Shown: positions 21,960 to 33,784, counted from the first letter of the stretch. The stretch: 64,000 nucleotides of DNA from Aplectana chamaeleonis (GCA_029168955.1 JAPDOI010000155.1:1240001-1304000), one strand, 5' to 3'. Notes: generated from the sequence alone by a model not told the origin. Made by a program: numbers and translations.

Positions 21960-22790
21960 ATAGATCATGGCAAAACAGAAAATCTGCAAAATTATGCTGC
22001 CATTTTAAATGATCAAAACACAGTTCATGCTAATTTGAGCCTCTCAATTCAGAGAATGCTGGATTGGTCCTATGAGTGAGGACTTCCTATCAACCTGTCT
22101 AAAACAGTTTTCTTTCACTTGGGGACATCGTCGCCCTTGGCATACAATGTGATTGGCCATGTTTTCAAAAGGGAAACTTGTGTTAGAGATCTTCGTATAT
22201 TAATCGATAACTCACTGAAATTAGGCAAACACCTAGACAGCGTAGTAAACAAAGCTACAAGGGCCCTGTTCATGATTTTGAAAAATGTTCAAGTAAATGA
22301 GTCTTCAGTGTTAACTAAATTGTACAAAACCTATGTTTTACCTGATCTAGAATACGGGTCACCCCCATGGAACCCAACTAAGAAAAAGCAGACATTGATG
22401 CTGGAAAAAGTTCAACAAACATCCACAAGACTAGTATTTTATCGAGCCTTCCCAAATTGCAACTGAATTCCTGAGGAACTTCCCTCTTATAGATATCGCC
22501 TCCGCGTGCTCAATATCAGAAGCCTGAAGTACAGAAGAGTAGTGCATGATTTTTTCGCATTATTCGCATGGAAGTGAGACTCAAAGCTAGTAAGTACTGG
22601 GTGTTTAAGCAATGCAACGGAAGAAGGAGCGGATTTGCGCTTTATCATCGAAATCTGAACAGGCATTCTTATATGTTAGTGTATAACTCACTCTTTTCCG
22701 GAGTGCGCGGTGGCTAAACATTTTATCAGCTGGATTTACATTATGCAAAGATTCTAAATGTTTTCGCAGGAAGCTAAAAAGGATAAAATT
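21960..22790 (+). pseudogene. CR1-like reverse transcriptase fragment
   Basis: Frames from 21960 read NYAAILNDQN, then LSLSIQRMLDWSYE and LPINLSKTVFFHLG, the blocks just after the catalytic palm. The 115-codon frame at 22119 continues with VRDLRILIDNSLKLGKHLDS, YKTYVLPDLEYGSPPWNP and LMLEKVQQTSTRLVF. After a frameshift comes YRLRVLNIRSLKYRRVVHDF. This is the C-terminal third of a CR1-like ORF2 with several stops; endonuclease and YADD regions are absent. Confidence 0.75.
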
Positions 22791-23239
22791 GGATGCACTA
22801 AAGATTGAAGATGTGTAAATATCTCTCTGCTTTTTTTCAAATTGTTCTGTGATCTTTTCAATTCAGAATTCAATGCTATCTCAGTTATGGACCAACACCG
22901 CTGTACCGACTGGATTGGTGATTTTTCTTCTCGAAATGGTCGCATCGGTGGTGAAGGGTGAAATGTGTTGACTATGGAGTTGCAGCAGACTACCGTTTGG
23001 AGTGCTGATCTTTAATTTCAAGCTCTGTGCAAATATTTTGGATTTTTTTGTGCTTTATAGGAATCACTCTTTGATATTCGCTGGTAATACTGACCTTTTT
23101 CATGTAATGGTTTCGATTTTTTAAGTGAGAGCTTTCTCAAATTTTTTTCTCTCAAAAACCTTATGGCGAAGCTGCTTCTTTACTTGCCACAGGCTGCTTG
23201 GTCACCTTACCGGTCCCATGTGGGGAGCCAGTAAACCAG
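22791..23239. other. unassigned sequence
   Basis: Possibly 3' untranslated region of the LINE fragment before it. No distinct feature. Confidence 0.3.
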
Positions 23240-23690
23240 AACTGTGCGTTAATAACGTTAACGTGTTAAGGCACTGACGGGTTAACGCGTTTTTTTTTTC
23301 AAAAATTAACACTTAACGGTTAGCGAAAAAGCCCCGAAATCACGTTAATTTTTATTTCGTTAATGTTCCATCCATCTATGCTTTTTTGCATGTCAGGATT
23401 CCTATTCTTGAAGATTATTCGTTTATTGTTCTGGCTGATAGTATTAATAATCCATGAAGATGATTTCAAAGTTTGGAGTGTACGGACTGCGGTGTTTGGA
23501 ATGGAACGTGTTTCATAATTTTTTTGGGACGTCTGGTTATTTATCGTTTTTCGTGGTGGTCAGGGAATCTTTTCCAAATTGTTAACGAAATGCAAAATTA
23601 ACGTGTTAACGCATTAACGCGGTTTTTTTTCAAATATTAACGATTAACTGTTAACGAAAAAATAGATTTCATTAACGCACATCCCTGCAG
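23240..23690. repeat. GTTAACG-rich repeat pair
   Basis: Two diverged direct copies (about 23250-23365 and 23580-23690) are built from GTTAACG/TTAACG words around a T-run (for example TTAACGTGTTAA, then TTAACGCG plus T8, then GTTAACGAAAAA). About 215 bp of unrelated sequence separates them. Function unknown. Confidence 0.65.
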
Positions 23691-25108
23691 TAAACCCATG
23701 ATCCGAAGTTCCGGTAATATACAATGTGCCATAGCTGGCTGGCACAGCAAACCTTAGCTTCGTTGGCGTGTATAGAGATTTCATTTCTGGACCGACAATT
23801 TTATCTAGATGCCCACGCATATTCAACCACTTTTGTAAAATAAGCCGGTATTTCAAATTTTTTTCCTCCTCACTTTTTCTACTGTTGTTGCTGTCTGCAT
23901 TGCTCTAACTGCCGATGATTTTTCTTTTTCTTTTTCTTTCTACTTCTTTTTTCTTTTCTCACTATTGTTTTTCCTTAGCTTGGAGGATATCTTTGTTCTC
24001 AATTTCCGAAGAGTTGGTTATTGAAGCGTTCTACTGAACGTAATAATAAATAAACAATTTAATAAAATAATATGTTGGTAAACCAAAGATGAGTAGTTTG
24101 GGAAAGAACACGCTAACGTGATTTGCTTGTTAAAAGGTTTAGCAGCACATGCGCAAATTATTTCAATAGCAGAAGAAGAAGTAATGGGTAACGAGACTCG
24201 TGCGTTGTGGCTGTTGTTTAGACAAGCGGAAAAATTAGGCGGTAGTGTCGATGAATCAGTCTAAACAAGCACGCAAACACCCATCAACTGTCATCAGAGG
24301 AAGCCAATCATGGGGACAAGAATATCAAACGGCATATGATAAGAGTTATATGTGATCGGACAGGCTGTGAATTCAAATAACCTATTCGAGAAAAAAATAG
24401 GGAGTTTGCTTCAAACAGAAGACTACCTTGATCACTTGCAGTTAGTCAGGCTACTGGAATTGTGCCGCATAAAACAGTGACACCATTGCAGGTAGAACAC
24501 GATGAGTCGATCAGATGCGTCCAGTCTGGAGCTACGTTGTACAAGAAGTCCACTACTGCCAGGAACGCCATGAAGTCGAAAAGATCTTGCTTATTTTTAG
24601 CTGCTTAACATAGTTGTCAATGCTATTACAAATGCAGGTTCAAAAAGCAGGGCAGAGTCCCATTGTAACAACGAACGATTTTTTTCGTGATGATTTATCC
24701 TAAAAAGAAACTCAGAAAGCCGAGCACCCCAACATCAATTTACTAACTACTTTGTGAAATTCTAGGTGATCACAAGGCCTGGGCAAAACCCAACCTCTCC
24801 AGCCGCTTGGCGGCTGGAGCGATTTATCAAACCGAGGGAGGGAGGGAAACAAGGCCGGCGTGTGACCGATTCGGTGTCTCCTATTTTGAAATCGGGCCGA
24901 CCAAGCCAGCTTCCCCTTTTTCTCATTTTTTCTGTCTACCCCGTTCAAAAGTATTGTTGCTCTTCCCAAATGTTTCGATTTCGTGTTGTATTAAGCGTTT
25001 TTTGTGATCAATCAGCCTCTAAATGCATCATACGCACAAGTAGTCCTTTATCTTTTTCTGTCTTCAGTCCCTCAGCAACGCTCAGCTTTGTTCTCTAGCA
25101 GAGTTTAG
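23691..25108. other. unassigned; pyrimidine tract at 23870-23965
   Basis: There is a CT-rich tract (repeated TTTTTCTTTTTC) near 23920 and an AATAAATAAA-like stretch near 24045 that could be a LINE tail. Otherwise nothing recognised. Confidence 0.35.
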
Positions 25109-25584
25109 CAATACGAATCGTTTTTCTGCTTTTCCGCCTATCTTGAAGACGGTCACATGCTGATTCCAATAATGTTTTAGAATCTTACAAGACCTCCTAG
25201 GAACGGAGTTATGGTAACTCAAAAATTGAGCTAGAGAAGCAAGGTGGACGAGTTGTTCGAGGCTTGTAACTTTCGTCTTTTGCAGCCGATGTATGCGAGC
25301 CGACCTGAGTAAAGAGAGACGTTGAGAATGAAGAGAAGAACAGGGCTTTTGATCGGAAATCACAGCTCATCTCACAATCTCGAGCATTCATTTGTTCACG
25401 CCGGTGGGCGTGGAAAGTGCATCTGGGGTGTGACGAGCTGACGAGTGTCCACCTTTGGGGCCGTAGGGCACCGTTCCGAGCTCATTTTTCTTAGTTTTTT
25501 CAACATTATGGTTGCGCTAGGCCCCTTAGCAGCTGTCGATCCCTACCAAAAAATCAGACATGGTTTTTATCGTGGACACTGCCT
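25109..25584 (-). mobile_element. TTAA-group MITE, subfamily B (one end lost)
   Basis: Inverted copy of 940-1424, collinear over nearly the whole length. The right end (AGGCAGTGTCCACGATAA inverted) is intact and followed by TTAA. The left end has diverged or been replaced before about 25109. Confidence 0.8.
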
Positions 25585-25588
25585 TTAA

Positions 25589-26570
25589 CATCTGTTCTCC
25601 TAATCACACCGGCACAAAATTCCAAGAGCTGTATGTGCCCAAAAGATCGGGATTGGGTCTTCTACGCGAGATAACCGCCAACTTTTAGATGAAAATTCAA
25701 CACCAGGGGCCGATTTCATGGGATAGGCTCTCTCTACACACAGAGGGGAAGAGTTGTCCCGTTTTTGCAGTTCGACACGTGAATCTGCTGACTTCAAAAA
25801 ATTTGGTCCCGAGTGGAATTATAGCCGCTAAAAGCGAGGCAACTTCTCCCTCGGTGTGTAGAGAGCTCCTGTCCCGAGTTCATTGCTGCTCTAACCCTGG
25901 GTCAGTAGATTTGGGATGGGGTCAGCGCGAGCAAGATCGCGTCCTTCCTCACGCTAAACTTGACCTAAATTGACACACCCAAGGTTATCGCAATGATACA
26001 TCCGGCCACAGGGGTGGTGGTAAATATGTTTGAAAACGCGGCTAAACCGCCAGCTGACAGAGCTACATTCCGTATGTTTCTTTATTGAACAATAAAGGTG
26101 TTGAATTGAACACGGAAATAGTTTATGAATAGAGAAAAAATGGACAGCTTCCGAACTGTTTACATCATCTCTGTCAGACCACTTACTGAGCCATTGTCAG
26201 ATCCATTTGCTACCATCCCAACAGTCATGCTTGTACTTCCATTCAACATGTCCCCCACTCTGACTTGACATATTTAGTTTTTTTTTTCATCCGAACTTTA
26301 CTTATGTCGTCCAGCCATCCTGTGCAATACTTTCCCTTCCTTCTGAATTTCTGGATCGTCTGCGCCTGTGACAGCGGCTACTCGTACTAGATTGTGCTAG
26401 ATGACTGACGGAGGGCCGGCCTCTTTTTATGTGATTTCGTACATTAGATCTCTTATATCAATATTCTAAAGCGTTTAATACCCGTCAAACTGTCTCTACG
26501 TTTTCAGGTGGACCCAACCAATAGTCCACTAATAAAGAACGCTGAGTGGTTTTCCTCGCGAACGATTTCT
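25589..26570. other. unassigned; decayed E-type MITE end at 26500-26570
   Basis: The last ~70 bases resemble the right end of the element at 50137-50588 ('tggttttc ... cgcgaacgat'), ending at the TTAA that starts the family-A copy. The rest is unrecognised. Confidence 0.35.
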
Positions 26571-26630
26571 TTAAAGGCAATGTTCCCGATGGAAGAAGTA
26601 TTTGAGACTACACTGCGCGGCAAAACTATA

Positions 26631-26933
26631 CTCGTTTCATCTTGAATTGCACAAAACACAGTCCGCCAATAGCCCTCTAATTGGCCCGCTAGTACCGTAG
26701 TGTACGTCCACGATGCGTTCTCAGCAGACCCGGGTGTGCACCCGGTGTGCAGAGCGATCTAATCGTCAATGCCGTCACTCGGCCACCCACCCTGCCACTG
26801 TGCCGTCGTCTGCACACCGGGTGCACACCCGGGTCTGCCGAGAACGCGTCGTGGACATACACTACGGTACCAGCGAGCCAATTAGAGGACTATTGGCGGA
26901 CGGTGTTTTGTGCAATTCAAGATAAACAGAGTG
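26631..26933. mobile_element. MITE-G inserted in the Tc1-like left repeat
   Basis: Ends CTCGTTTCATCTTGAATTGC and, inverted, CACTCTGTTTATCTTGAATT. TATA is duplicated at 26627-26630 and 26934-26937. The opposite Tc1-like repeat reads straight through this point (aactaTATcaaatacc), confirming an insertion with a TA or TATA duplication. Related copy at 10940-11222. Confidence 0.85.
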
Positions 26934-27227
26934 TATATGACATGCCCCGATTTCCGCGATTCTGGATTTGGCGTGGGACGAGCCGAAAAACTGCAAATGC
27001 CAATCGACGCTCAACCTCCGAAAAACCCCGTGTGCAAATTTTCATAACAATACGTGAAATTTCACAAGGCTGGTACCGGAAATTGTCGAAATCGGCTGAT
27101 GCAAAACTTTATGACATAGCAGGCGAATCTTGGGAATTTCCTGAATCTTGTAGATTCGCAATGAGAAAAATTACGGTTTCATGAAATCTATTGAACAATA
27201 GGATGTTCCTGCTCCTTATCTTCCAAT

Positions 27228-27390
27228 ATGCCACGTGGAACCATGGAATGCGAAAGAGCTCAGATTGATCTCGTGAGCCATATGGGCCTTAGTATTCGAT
27301 CTATGAACCAACAAATTGGACGAGCTCGAGGTTGCATTGCCAGATACATTCAAGAGGAGTGAAACCGTTTGGGGGGAGGCCACTCAAGGA
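27228..27390 (+). pseudogene. Tc1-like transposase, N-terminal DNA-binding part
   Basis: From ATG at 27228 the frame reads MPRGTMECERAQIDLVSHMG, then LSIRSMNQQIGRARGCIARY and IQEE, followed by a stop. This matches the first helix-turn-helix of Tc1-like transposases (E/D-R-xQI, LSIR-I--IGRS---V--YI). After a frameshift, GGHSRK leads into the second DNA-binding region, where the CR1 insertion begins. The protein would bind the element's inverted repeats in the nucleus. Confidence 0.75.
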
Positions 27391-28707
27391 AATGAAATGA
27401 TTCATCTATGAAAATGAAAATTTGGGCTGCTTTCATATGCCTGATAGCGTAATAAGTCATTGTTTTCGTGGAGACTCCATGGAAATACTTCGACTTCTGA
27501 AAGCTGTATCATTCATTCTCCAACTGAATCCTGAGTGCCCCCCCCCCTCAGCGGTGTCATACCCATTCAAGATTCTGCTTTGTACTTGCATAAAGCACGA
27601 ACTGCTTTTTTTCAGGCTTTTCAAACTCGAAACGCGGCCACACTTTTCAAGCTTTTCACCACCTATGTAAGGCCGCTGCTCGAATATTGTACTCCAATTT
27701 GGTCCCCTTCAAAACAAGTGTATATTCAGAAAGTTGAAAGGGTTTAAAGGAGGTTCACAAAAAGGGTATTTGCAAGAAACGGGTTGTATGAAGTCAGTTA
27801 CCAAGAGCGCCTGTCCCAATTAGGTGCTACCTCGCTGCAATTTAGAAGGGTGATTTATGATCAGAACCTTTTGTTCAAAATTGTAATGAACTACCTCGAC
27901 ATTGACAGAGACGATGTTTTTGCTTTTTCTGCATTCAACCGGAAAACTAGAGGTCATTAATTTCGTATTTTTACAGGTTCCGTACACTCCAATCTGTTTC
28001 TAGAGTCGTTTTTGGTCCGAGCTTCCAGCACTTGGAATCAGTTGCCATTATCTATGATACTGTCGTCGACGCCAGGAAGTTTTAGCGGCAAACTAGAAGA
28101 AAATCTAAGACAGAAAGGATTGTTCTAGCCACCATTCCCGTTTCAGTCTATTCATAATCTTTCTAATCATCCACTTCTCTTGCAATCACTCTCCCCTCGA
28201 TGTATTTCACCGGAAGCCTATTCACTTCACCTCGTTTTGCTCTCTTTTTTTTGTTCGTTTTTATGAGCTCTGATGGTTTTTGCATGTCCATTTTTCGCGA
28301 AAACATTGAAGCCCCGATATGACCTAAATTACGGAAAATTTGAGCTGAAGTGTAACTCTGAAAGTTTTGATCTAGGGCTCCAATAAAGGCGGACTCTCTC
28401 ACTGCCGTTTGTCTTCTGCTTGTCTCCTTGCTGGGCTACCGCCTGGTAGGTAGTAGAACGCCAAAGCAGGTCAATAGGCTTGTGGTACTTGTGAAACACA
28501 TTTGTCCAACATGTGGAGCCGCATACGTTAACATTACCATCTCAGACAAGACTTCTGTGCACAGCGCAATGTTCCCGTGACAAATGGGCGTCAATCACTA
28601 TTCATTCTATTGCTTTTCTATAAGGCCAATCACACTTTTTCATTTGTTGTTCACCTTGGTTTCCGAAACTGTAATTGTCCACAATAAATAAATAAATAAA
28701 TATAACT
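27391..28707 (+). mobile_element. 5'-truncated CR1-like LINE inserted in the transposase
   Basis: The flanks GGCCACTCAAGGA (27378-27390) and GGACGATCAAGGA (28708-28720) look like a 13-bp target duplication with three mismatches, and both encode the same transposase segment. The 3' end is an AATA-repeat tail (28683-28702). The RT C-terminal region lies at 27585-28130. Everything upstream of the RT thumb is missing, as expected from incomplete reverse transcription. Confidence 0.75.
27585..28130 (+). pseudogene. CR1-like ORF2 C-terminal fragment
   Basis: Reads FQAFQTRNAATLFKLFTTYV, RPLLEYCTPIWSPSK, then after a stop RRFTKRVFARNGLYEVSYQE and RRVIYDQNLLFKIV. It continues, after another stop, with SVHSNLFLESFLVRASSTWN and QLPLSMILSSTPGSF to a terminal stop near 28127. 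This is the standard C-terminal order of CR1/Jockey ORF2 proteins. Two in-frame stops show inactivity. Confidence 0.8.
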
Positions 28708-29369
28708 GGACGATCAAGGAGGCTAAACGACCGAGGGAACAGGGGAGTCGTGAGGCTGACATCGAATTCCGTGAGGTCCGCCACAGAGATCGAGGCAGCT
28801 TTGGACGTGCGCGTGGACAAATCCACAATCCGGCGAATTATTCGTAGGTGCCGGAATGTCGTCCGCGAACTAACGAGGGATGCTCTACGTTTTACGGACA
28901 ACCACGAAAAATTGCAGCTCCAGTTCGCTCCAGTGAGCATGCAAACCGATTGGAAGAGGGTGGGTCCCCTCTCCAATCTTCATGTTAGACGACCTCATAG
29001 GGAAATAATTCCATGGATTGTTTTCTTGGACGAAAAAAAAGTTCAACCTGGACGGGCCTGATGGATTCAATTCGAACTGGGAGACCTGCGCAAGGGCCCG
29101 CTCACGTTCGGGAAGGAACTTCGGAGGAAGTTTGATTTGTTGGCCAGCATTCAGCTGGTACGGCAAGCTAGAAATTGCCTTCGTCTCTTGCAGTATGAAC
29201 TCTGCAGGTTACCAGAGTGTGCTAAAAGATCACCTCCCGCCTTTTTTGAGACGCCATCGCCTTGTATTCCAACAGTACGGCGCGTCCACCCATGTAAGCA
29301 GCTCGACGCTGGATTGGTTTCAGGCCAATCATGTCGATTTACTTGAGTAGTCCGCCCATTCGCCGGACC
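28708..29369 (+). pseudogene. Tc1-like transposase, central part
   Basis: The frame at 28709-29061 gives GRSRRLNDRGNRGVVRLTSN, SVRSATEIEAALDVRVDKST, then IRRIIRRC (second helix-turn-helix) and IVFLDEKK, the first catalytic Asp. A -1 shift near 29038 leads to KFNLDGPDGFNSNW, then VFQQYGASTHVSSS, WFQANHVDLLE, a stop, and SAHSPDL. The second catalytic position (usually QDNA) is Tyr here. Counting 34 residues from it reaches the Glu of PLEN across the next insertion, which fits the DD34E class. Inactive by frameshift, stop and lost Asp. Confidence 0.85.
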
Positions 29370-29373
29370 TTAA

Positions 29374-29856
29374 AGGCACAGGACACCCAAAAATAATTCT
29401 TTGGTTTTCATGCTGATCTTGGAGAGGGTGACACGCTGATCACAGTGATATCTATGAAATCGTCTAAGACCCCTTTTGGACAGAGTTATGGCTCTTCAAA
29501 GATGCCTAGATTTTGAGGGTGAAAAATTGGTGGACGAGTTGTCTCAAGCCTGTATTTATCTTCATTCGCAAGCGTTGCGCGAGAGCGAGCCAGGATAAGG
29601 AGTTAGCCCAACAATGGACTGAAGAACGACGACTTAGTGGAATTCATCCACCCATAGAGCAGCTATCGAGTCCAAAAATCTGTTAGGGGGCCGGGCCCGT
29701 GGTTGTGAGCGAAGGGGGTCGGGCCTGTGGTGGTCGCTTATATCTTGCTTATTTGTAGGAATTGAAATCTCGCATTTGGCACGTTTTATACAGGAGGGGT
29801 CTTCTATACAATTTCCTGAAAATCTCAAAATTCATATCTGAGGGTGTACTGTGCCT
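29374..29856 (+). mobile_element. TTAA-group MITE, subfamily C, in the transposase
   Basis: Ends AGGCACAGGACACCC and, inverted, AGGCACAGTACACCCTCAG. TTAA is duplicated exactly (29370-29373, 29857-29860). Excising the element and one TTAA restores the transposase frame from SPDL to KPLEN, so this site proves a 4-bp TTAA duplication for the group. Confidence 0.92.
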
Positions 29857-30062
29857 TTAAACCGTTAGAAAACTTGTAGGGTACACTTGCGCGACGCATA
29901 TACGCTCATGGCAAGCAATACGAGTCTGCACCTCAACTGAAGGAAGCCGTGATTGCCGAGCGGGTCGCGATTAAAGGTGGCGTCCTCAAGAACTTAGTTA
30001 ACGGTAGGCCAAACAGATTACTCGACGTTACTCTGCGTCAGGGTAACTCCATTGACTATTGA
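29857..30062 (+). pseudogene. Tc1-like transposase, C-terminal part
   Basis: Reads KPLENLxGTLARRIYAHGKQ, then YESAPQLKEAVIAE and LKNLVNGRPNRLLDV, ending at a stop after RQGNSIDY. PLEN carries the catalytic Glu of the DD34E triad; the Trp expected two residues later is lost. It is the direct continuation of 28708-29369, separated only by the MITE. Confidence 0.8.
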
Positions 30063-30885
30063 AATCATGTTATTGATTGTTATTAGAATAAACGGATTAG
30101 TACAGAGCTTGAAAAATTGAAGTTTTGGCTGTACCCTCTGCTGTGTCATATAGTTTTGCATCGGCCGATTTCGACACATTTCGGTGCCAGCTTTCCGAAA
30201 CTCAACGTATTCTTATAAAAACTTGTACCCAGGGGTTTTTGAAGGTGCTGCGTCGACTGGATTTGCAGTTTTTCTGCTTATTCCACGCGAAATCCAGAAC
30301 CACGAAAATCGGGGTATTTGATATAGTTTTTTTTCCGCGCAGTATATTGCAGAAATCTGTTTTGTTTGAAAACAGCTGAAGAACTGCGAAGGTTCTGCGG
30401 CGACAAATGCGATAATTTTAGAGTTATTGAAGCACAAAGATGCCAATCAGTGCACCGATGCACAGCTCCGCCCATAGAAGGTGGAATTTGCTGCTGTGAT
30501 TGGTCAAAATTCTGAGACGTGCACAGCAACTAGTAAAGTATTTTAAGCGTATACAGAGAGAATTATTTTACAAAAAAACAAACAAAAGTAATAGTGTCAA
30601 CCAAATGAGAACAATGGAGCTCGAGAAAGTTCAAGTCGTCGACCAGAAGTCCATTACTGATCATCACTTTTGAGCCAGTTGATGACCCCAGATGCTACAG
30701 AACATCACTAGAGTCGTGTACCAGCAAAAAAAACGGTAGATTTCAGATTGCTATTTCAACTTCAAATGGGGCTTCTTCGTGTGTTTTTTTTTTCGTACAG
30801 ATCGTACTACAGCAAACCAATGTAAGACTTAACTAACAATAAGAAAAACTCGACAGTCGTATTCCAACAAGAACCCTGCCTTTAA

Positions 30886-32147
30886 GTCACGTGGTGCGGT
30901 CACTTGACTTAAAGAATTGACCTGTGCGGACTTCCGCACCGCTTATTTCCCACAGAGCGAGCAGCCGAGTAGAGGATATTAAAGATGACGTATCTTGAGC
31001 CAGTCTACAGACACTGGAATCCTACGTAATGTAGAGTTACTGACGTTAGAAACATTCTACGAATCGTCAGGAGTAGATGCTCATCATTGTGACGCTCGAT
31101 CTCCAGAATCCTCCACATGGGTGTTAAATAAGAGGCCAAACCACTCCTCTCGATGCCAGCCAAGGGATAGGTAAGGCTCAGCAACCAACAATGAGAAGAA
31201 GTTCCCTATAATTTTTGCCTCTGTGAATTCACCGATCTCTAAGCACGTGCACGATTTGGTCGTTTTCACCAGTAAGAGAGATCATGATTACAGAAAGTAG
31301 ACCCATGTGTTTGTATTCTGAGAAACAACATAAGTTCAGAAATACATACTCAAGTTCATTCGCTGTACGGTCTGAAAAGCCACAGCGGACTGACTACAAA
31401 AAAGCCTTTTTAAAGGGAATGCACCATCATAATCGCCTTATATGTATTCGATTCATGGTAGCAGCATACATATCTACAAGGAATTGACCTCAAAGAAGCG
31501 TTTGCCGTTCAGTGTTGATACGAGGAAAACGTTAGCAACCAAAAACCGAGAGTAGGGAACAGCTCATTAACAATATTGATGCAGAAGAGAGCCATAGTAG
31601 GTGACCAAAAATTAATACGCAGGTAACCGAAAAGTTTCCGATTGTTATCTAAATGAATTCCAAGGCAACACATACTGACTGGTTTGTAGTTGACAACAAC
31701 GACCGCTTGCCTCTCCCTCTGCATATAACCAACGAGAAGGAAAAAACGTGAGTTGCCGCAGCCACTTGGCGAGTTTTAACATCATTACTGCATAACACCT
31801 TTTTGTCGTCAAGAATAGTGGATCGCTGGTGGCTAAGAAGTGTCCAAACGAGAGGAAAATACGATGAGCTCACAATAAGCAGAGTGCTTTGCTGTTTGAG
31901 AACTTGTCTAGAATCAAGAATCATAAAGTACATTAGAACTTCCTTCTTGTAGGGATTTCGAAGCACTTGATGGTCCAGTGTTCAGAACACATGTGCGAAG
32001 AGAATTTGATTGCATTGAACAGGAGTTTCGCGTGGTGAAACTTTGAGGGAGACCTCTCCAAAATGGTGTTTATTTATTTACCTATCCATTCATTTGAGAC
32101 GCGGATTAAGTCCACGTAAGTAATATACATATAAAAAAAACAAATCG
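30886..32147. other. unassigned sequence
   Basis: Small frames on both strands (for example 31649-31966, minus, 105 codons) have no recognisable motif. No array or inverted repeat was seen. Confidence 0.4.
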
Positions 32148-32204
32148 TTAAAGGCAGTGGTTGCGATGAAAAACGTTATCTCAGAATTAATAAAAATCAG
32201 CTTA

Positions 32205-33278
32205 CAAGGGAAGTATACAAAGCGTAGGTCGGATCTGCTGAAACGACTGGTGTCGTTAGTATCTCTTGTGGCTCAATAGTAAAACTGCGCAGTATCCCGC
32301 CGCGAGCCGCATGTTCCAAGAAGTTACAAGCTTAAAAAGCTAATTTTTTGTGCTTTTTGTACCTTCCAAAAAGCGCGTTATTCTCCGAAAAATCCGGAAA
32401 CAGACCTCATAAATGTGTTCAGCACCCAAAACTACCACCCTGAGCAAATTTTGGGTGAACGAACATTTTCCGTACTTTGTCCAGACTGACAGCGATTTGG
32501 ACGGATTTTCGGTTGGGCGCTTATTTCTACTAATTGAGTGCTCTGGAAGCGTTTTAGAAAAATGTTCCAGATTTGACTAAAAATTCTCCCAGGGAGGTTT
32601 TTGGGGCGCTGATCACGAGTTTGGGGTTTATTAGTCGATTTTCAAAAGTTTTCGGCTCATTTCGTTTGAAGCTTCCCAACCGGGGAAAATTTTGAGGGAA
32701 AAGCGCCACTTTCGAGATTTCCGGTTTTCTACGATAGATATGTCTCAAAATCATTTGCTGAGGGTTATTTAGAGTGCTAAACACGAATCTGGAGTCCGTT
32801 TATCGATTTTTTGCAGATTACGGTAGATTACGGTGGGTATACGGTAGTTTGGTCGAAATCTCAGATTTCACTCAAAATTTGTATACGGGGGTTATTCGGG
32901 GTGGAGAATACGAATTTAACGCCCGTTTGTCGATTTTCAAAATACTAAGGTGGGTTTTGACCCCTAAATGACATGTTACCTACCGTAACCTACAGTAAAC
33001 CTTAAAATTTTGACAAATGGACTCCAGATTCGTGTTCACCACCCTAGATTACCCCTACATACAACTTTTGAGCTAAATCCGAAAAAATTTTTTGAAACTC
33101 CGAAAAAAATGCCTGATGGGTACCCTTGCGTTTTCTCCAGGCTTAAAAAATGCTCATAACTTTTTTGAACCTGCGGCTCGCGGCGGTATACCGCGCATTT
33201 TTACTATTGAGCCAGAAGAGATACTAACCATACTAGTCGTTGTGGCAGATCCGACCTACGCTTTTTATACTTCCCTTG
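32205..33278. mobile_element. Harbinger-type non-autonomous element, copy 1
   Basis: Ends CAAGGGAAGTATACAAAGCG and, inverted, CAAGGGAAGTATAAAAAGCG, extending about 35 bp. TTA is duplicated (32202-32204, 33279-33281), and the uninterrupted family-A copy has a single TTA at this place. A TWA 3-bp duplication is typical of PIF/Harbinger. The 1.07-kb interior has no transposase and is homologous to 46204-47267. It includes repeated 'tacggtag' words. Confidence 0.85.
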
Positions 33279-33732
33279 TTAGATAGAAAACAGCTGAAAA
33301 ACTATGAAGGTAGAGAGGTGAAAAACGGGCTAGAATTAGAGTTTCTAGAGCCCAAAGATGCTAGTTCGTGCACACATGCACAGCGCCGCAAAAAAAAGAT
33401 CGCAGCCTCATGCCGAGCGGTCAAAAATCATCGACATTCAGAGGGAAAGACAAATGCAAATTTACGTAATGAAAAGCGTTGATCAATGAAAGCAAGCACT
33501 TCAGTCAATTTTTTTTGACTAGATGAATGCGAAGGATAATGTTCATTGATTGAAATTCGATTTCAAGCCAGCTGATGTTCTTGATATCAGAGATTATCGC
33601 TGCCGAGGATGTGGAGTGGGCTCGTCCACCATCAAAAGACAAGGAAGTACAGGCTTCAAATTTCGCCCGACGCAGCGGTTTTCTCGCGATTTTTTCTCAT
33701 TGGTACTACTACTCTAAACCAAGAAAAGGGTT

Positions 33733-33744
33733 TAGAGAGGAAAT
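33733..33744. repeat. target-site duplication, RTE 3' side
   Basis: TAGAGAGGAAAT is repeated exactly at 37020-37031; the uninterrupted MITE copy has it once. Confidence 0.9.
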
Positions 33745-33784
33745 GACTTACTTGACTTAATCGGTTGGCTTTCGCCTGACGCGG

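Larger units (their letters stand above)
26611..30344 (+). mobile_element. Tc1-like DD34E transposon carrying three insertions
   Basis: Terminal inverted repeats of about 200 bp lie at both ends: CACTGCGCGGCAAAACTATA on the left and TACTGCGCGGAAAAAAAAC from the right. Further inside, 26938-27125 mirrors 30135-30320. TA flanks both ends, and the family-A sequence resumes across it. Between the repeats is a broken Tc1-like transposase. Removing the three nested insertions (26631-26933, 27391-28707, 29374-29860) leaves about 1.63 kb, the normal size of a Tc1-class element. Confidence 0.85.
26575..30881 (+). mobile_element. TTAA-group MITE, family A, split by a Tc1-like transposon
   Basis: The left end AGGCAATGTTCCCGATG (26575) follows TTAA. 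The right end CCCTGCCT (30881) precedes TTAA (30882-30885). Bases 26575-26610 align with the first ~36 bases of other family-A copies. The alignment then resumes at 30345 ('gaaaacagctgaagaac', then 'aaagatgcc', 'gtgcac', later 'gccagttgatg'). The interval 26611-30344 is absent from the other copies. This is the most diverged family-A copy in the window. Confidence 0.75.

Noticed and set aside
23240..23690. Telomeric or centromeric satellite
   Set aside because: Only two diverged blocks with irregular spacing, no long tandem array.
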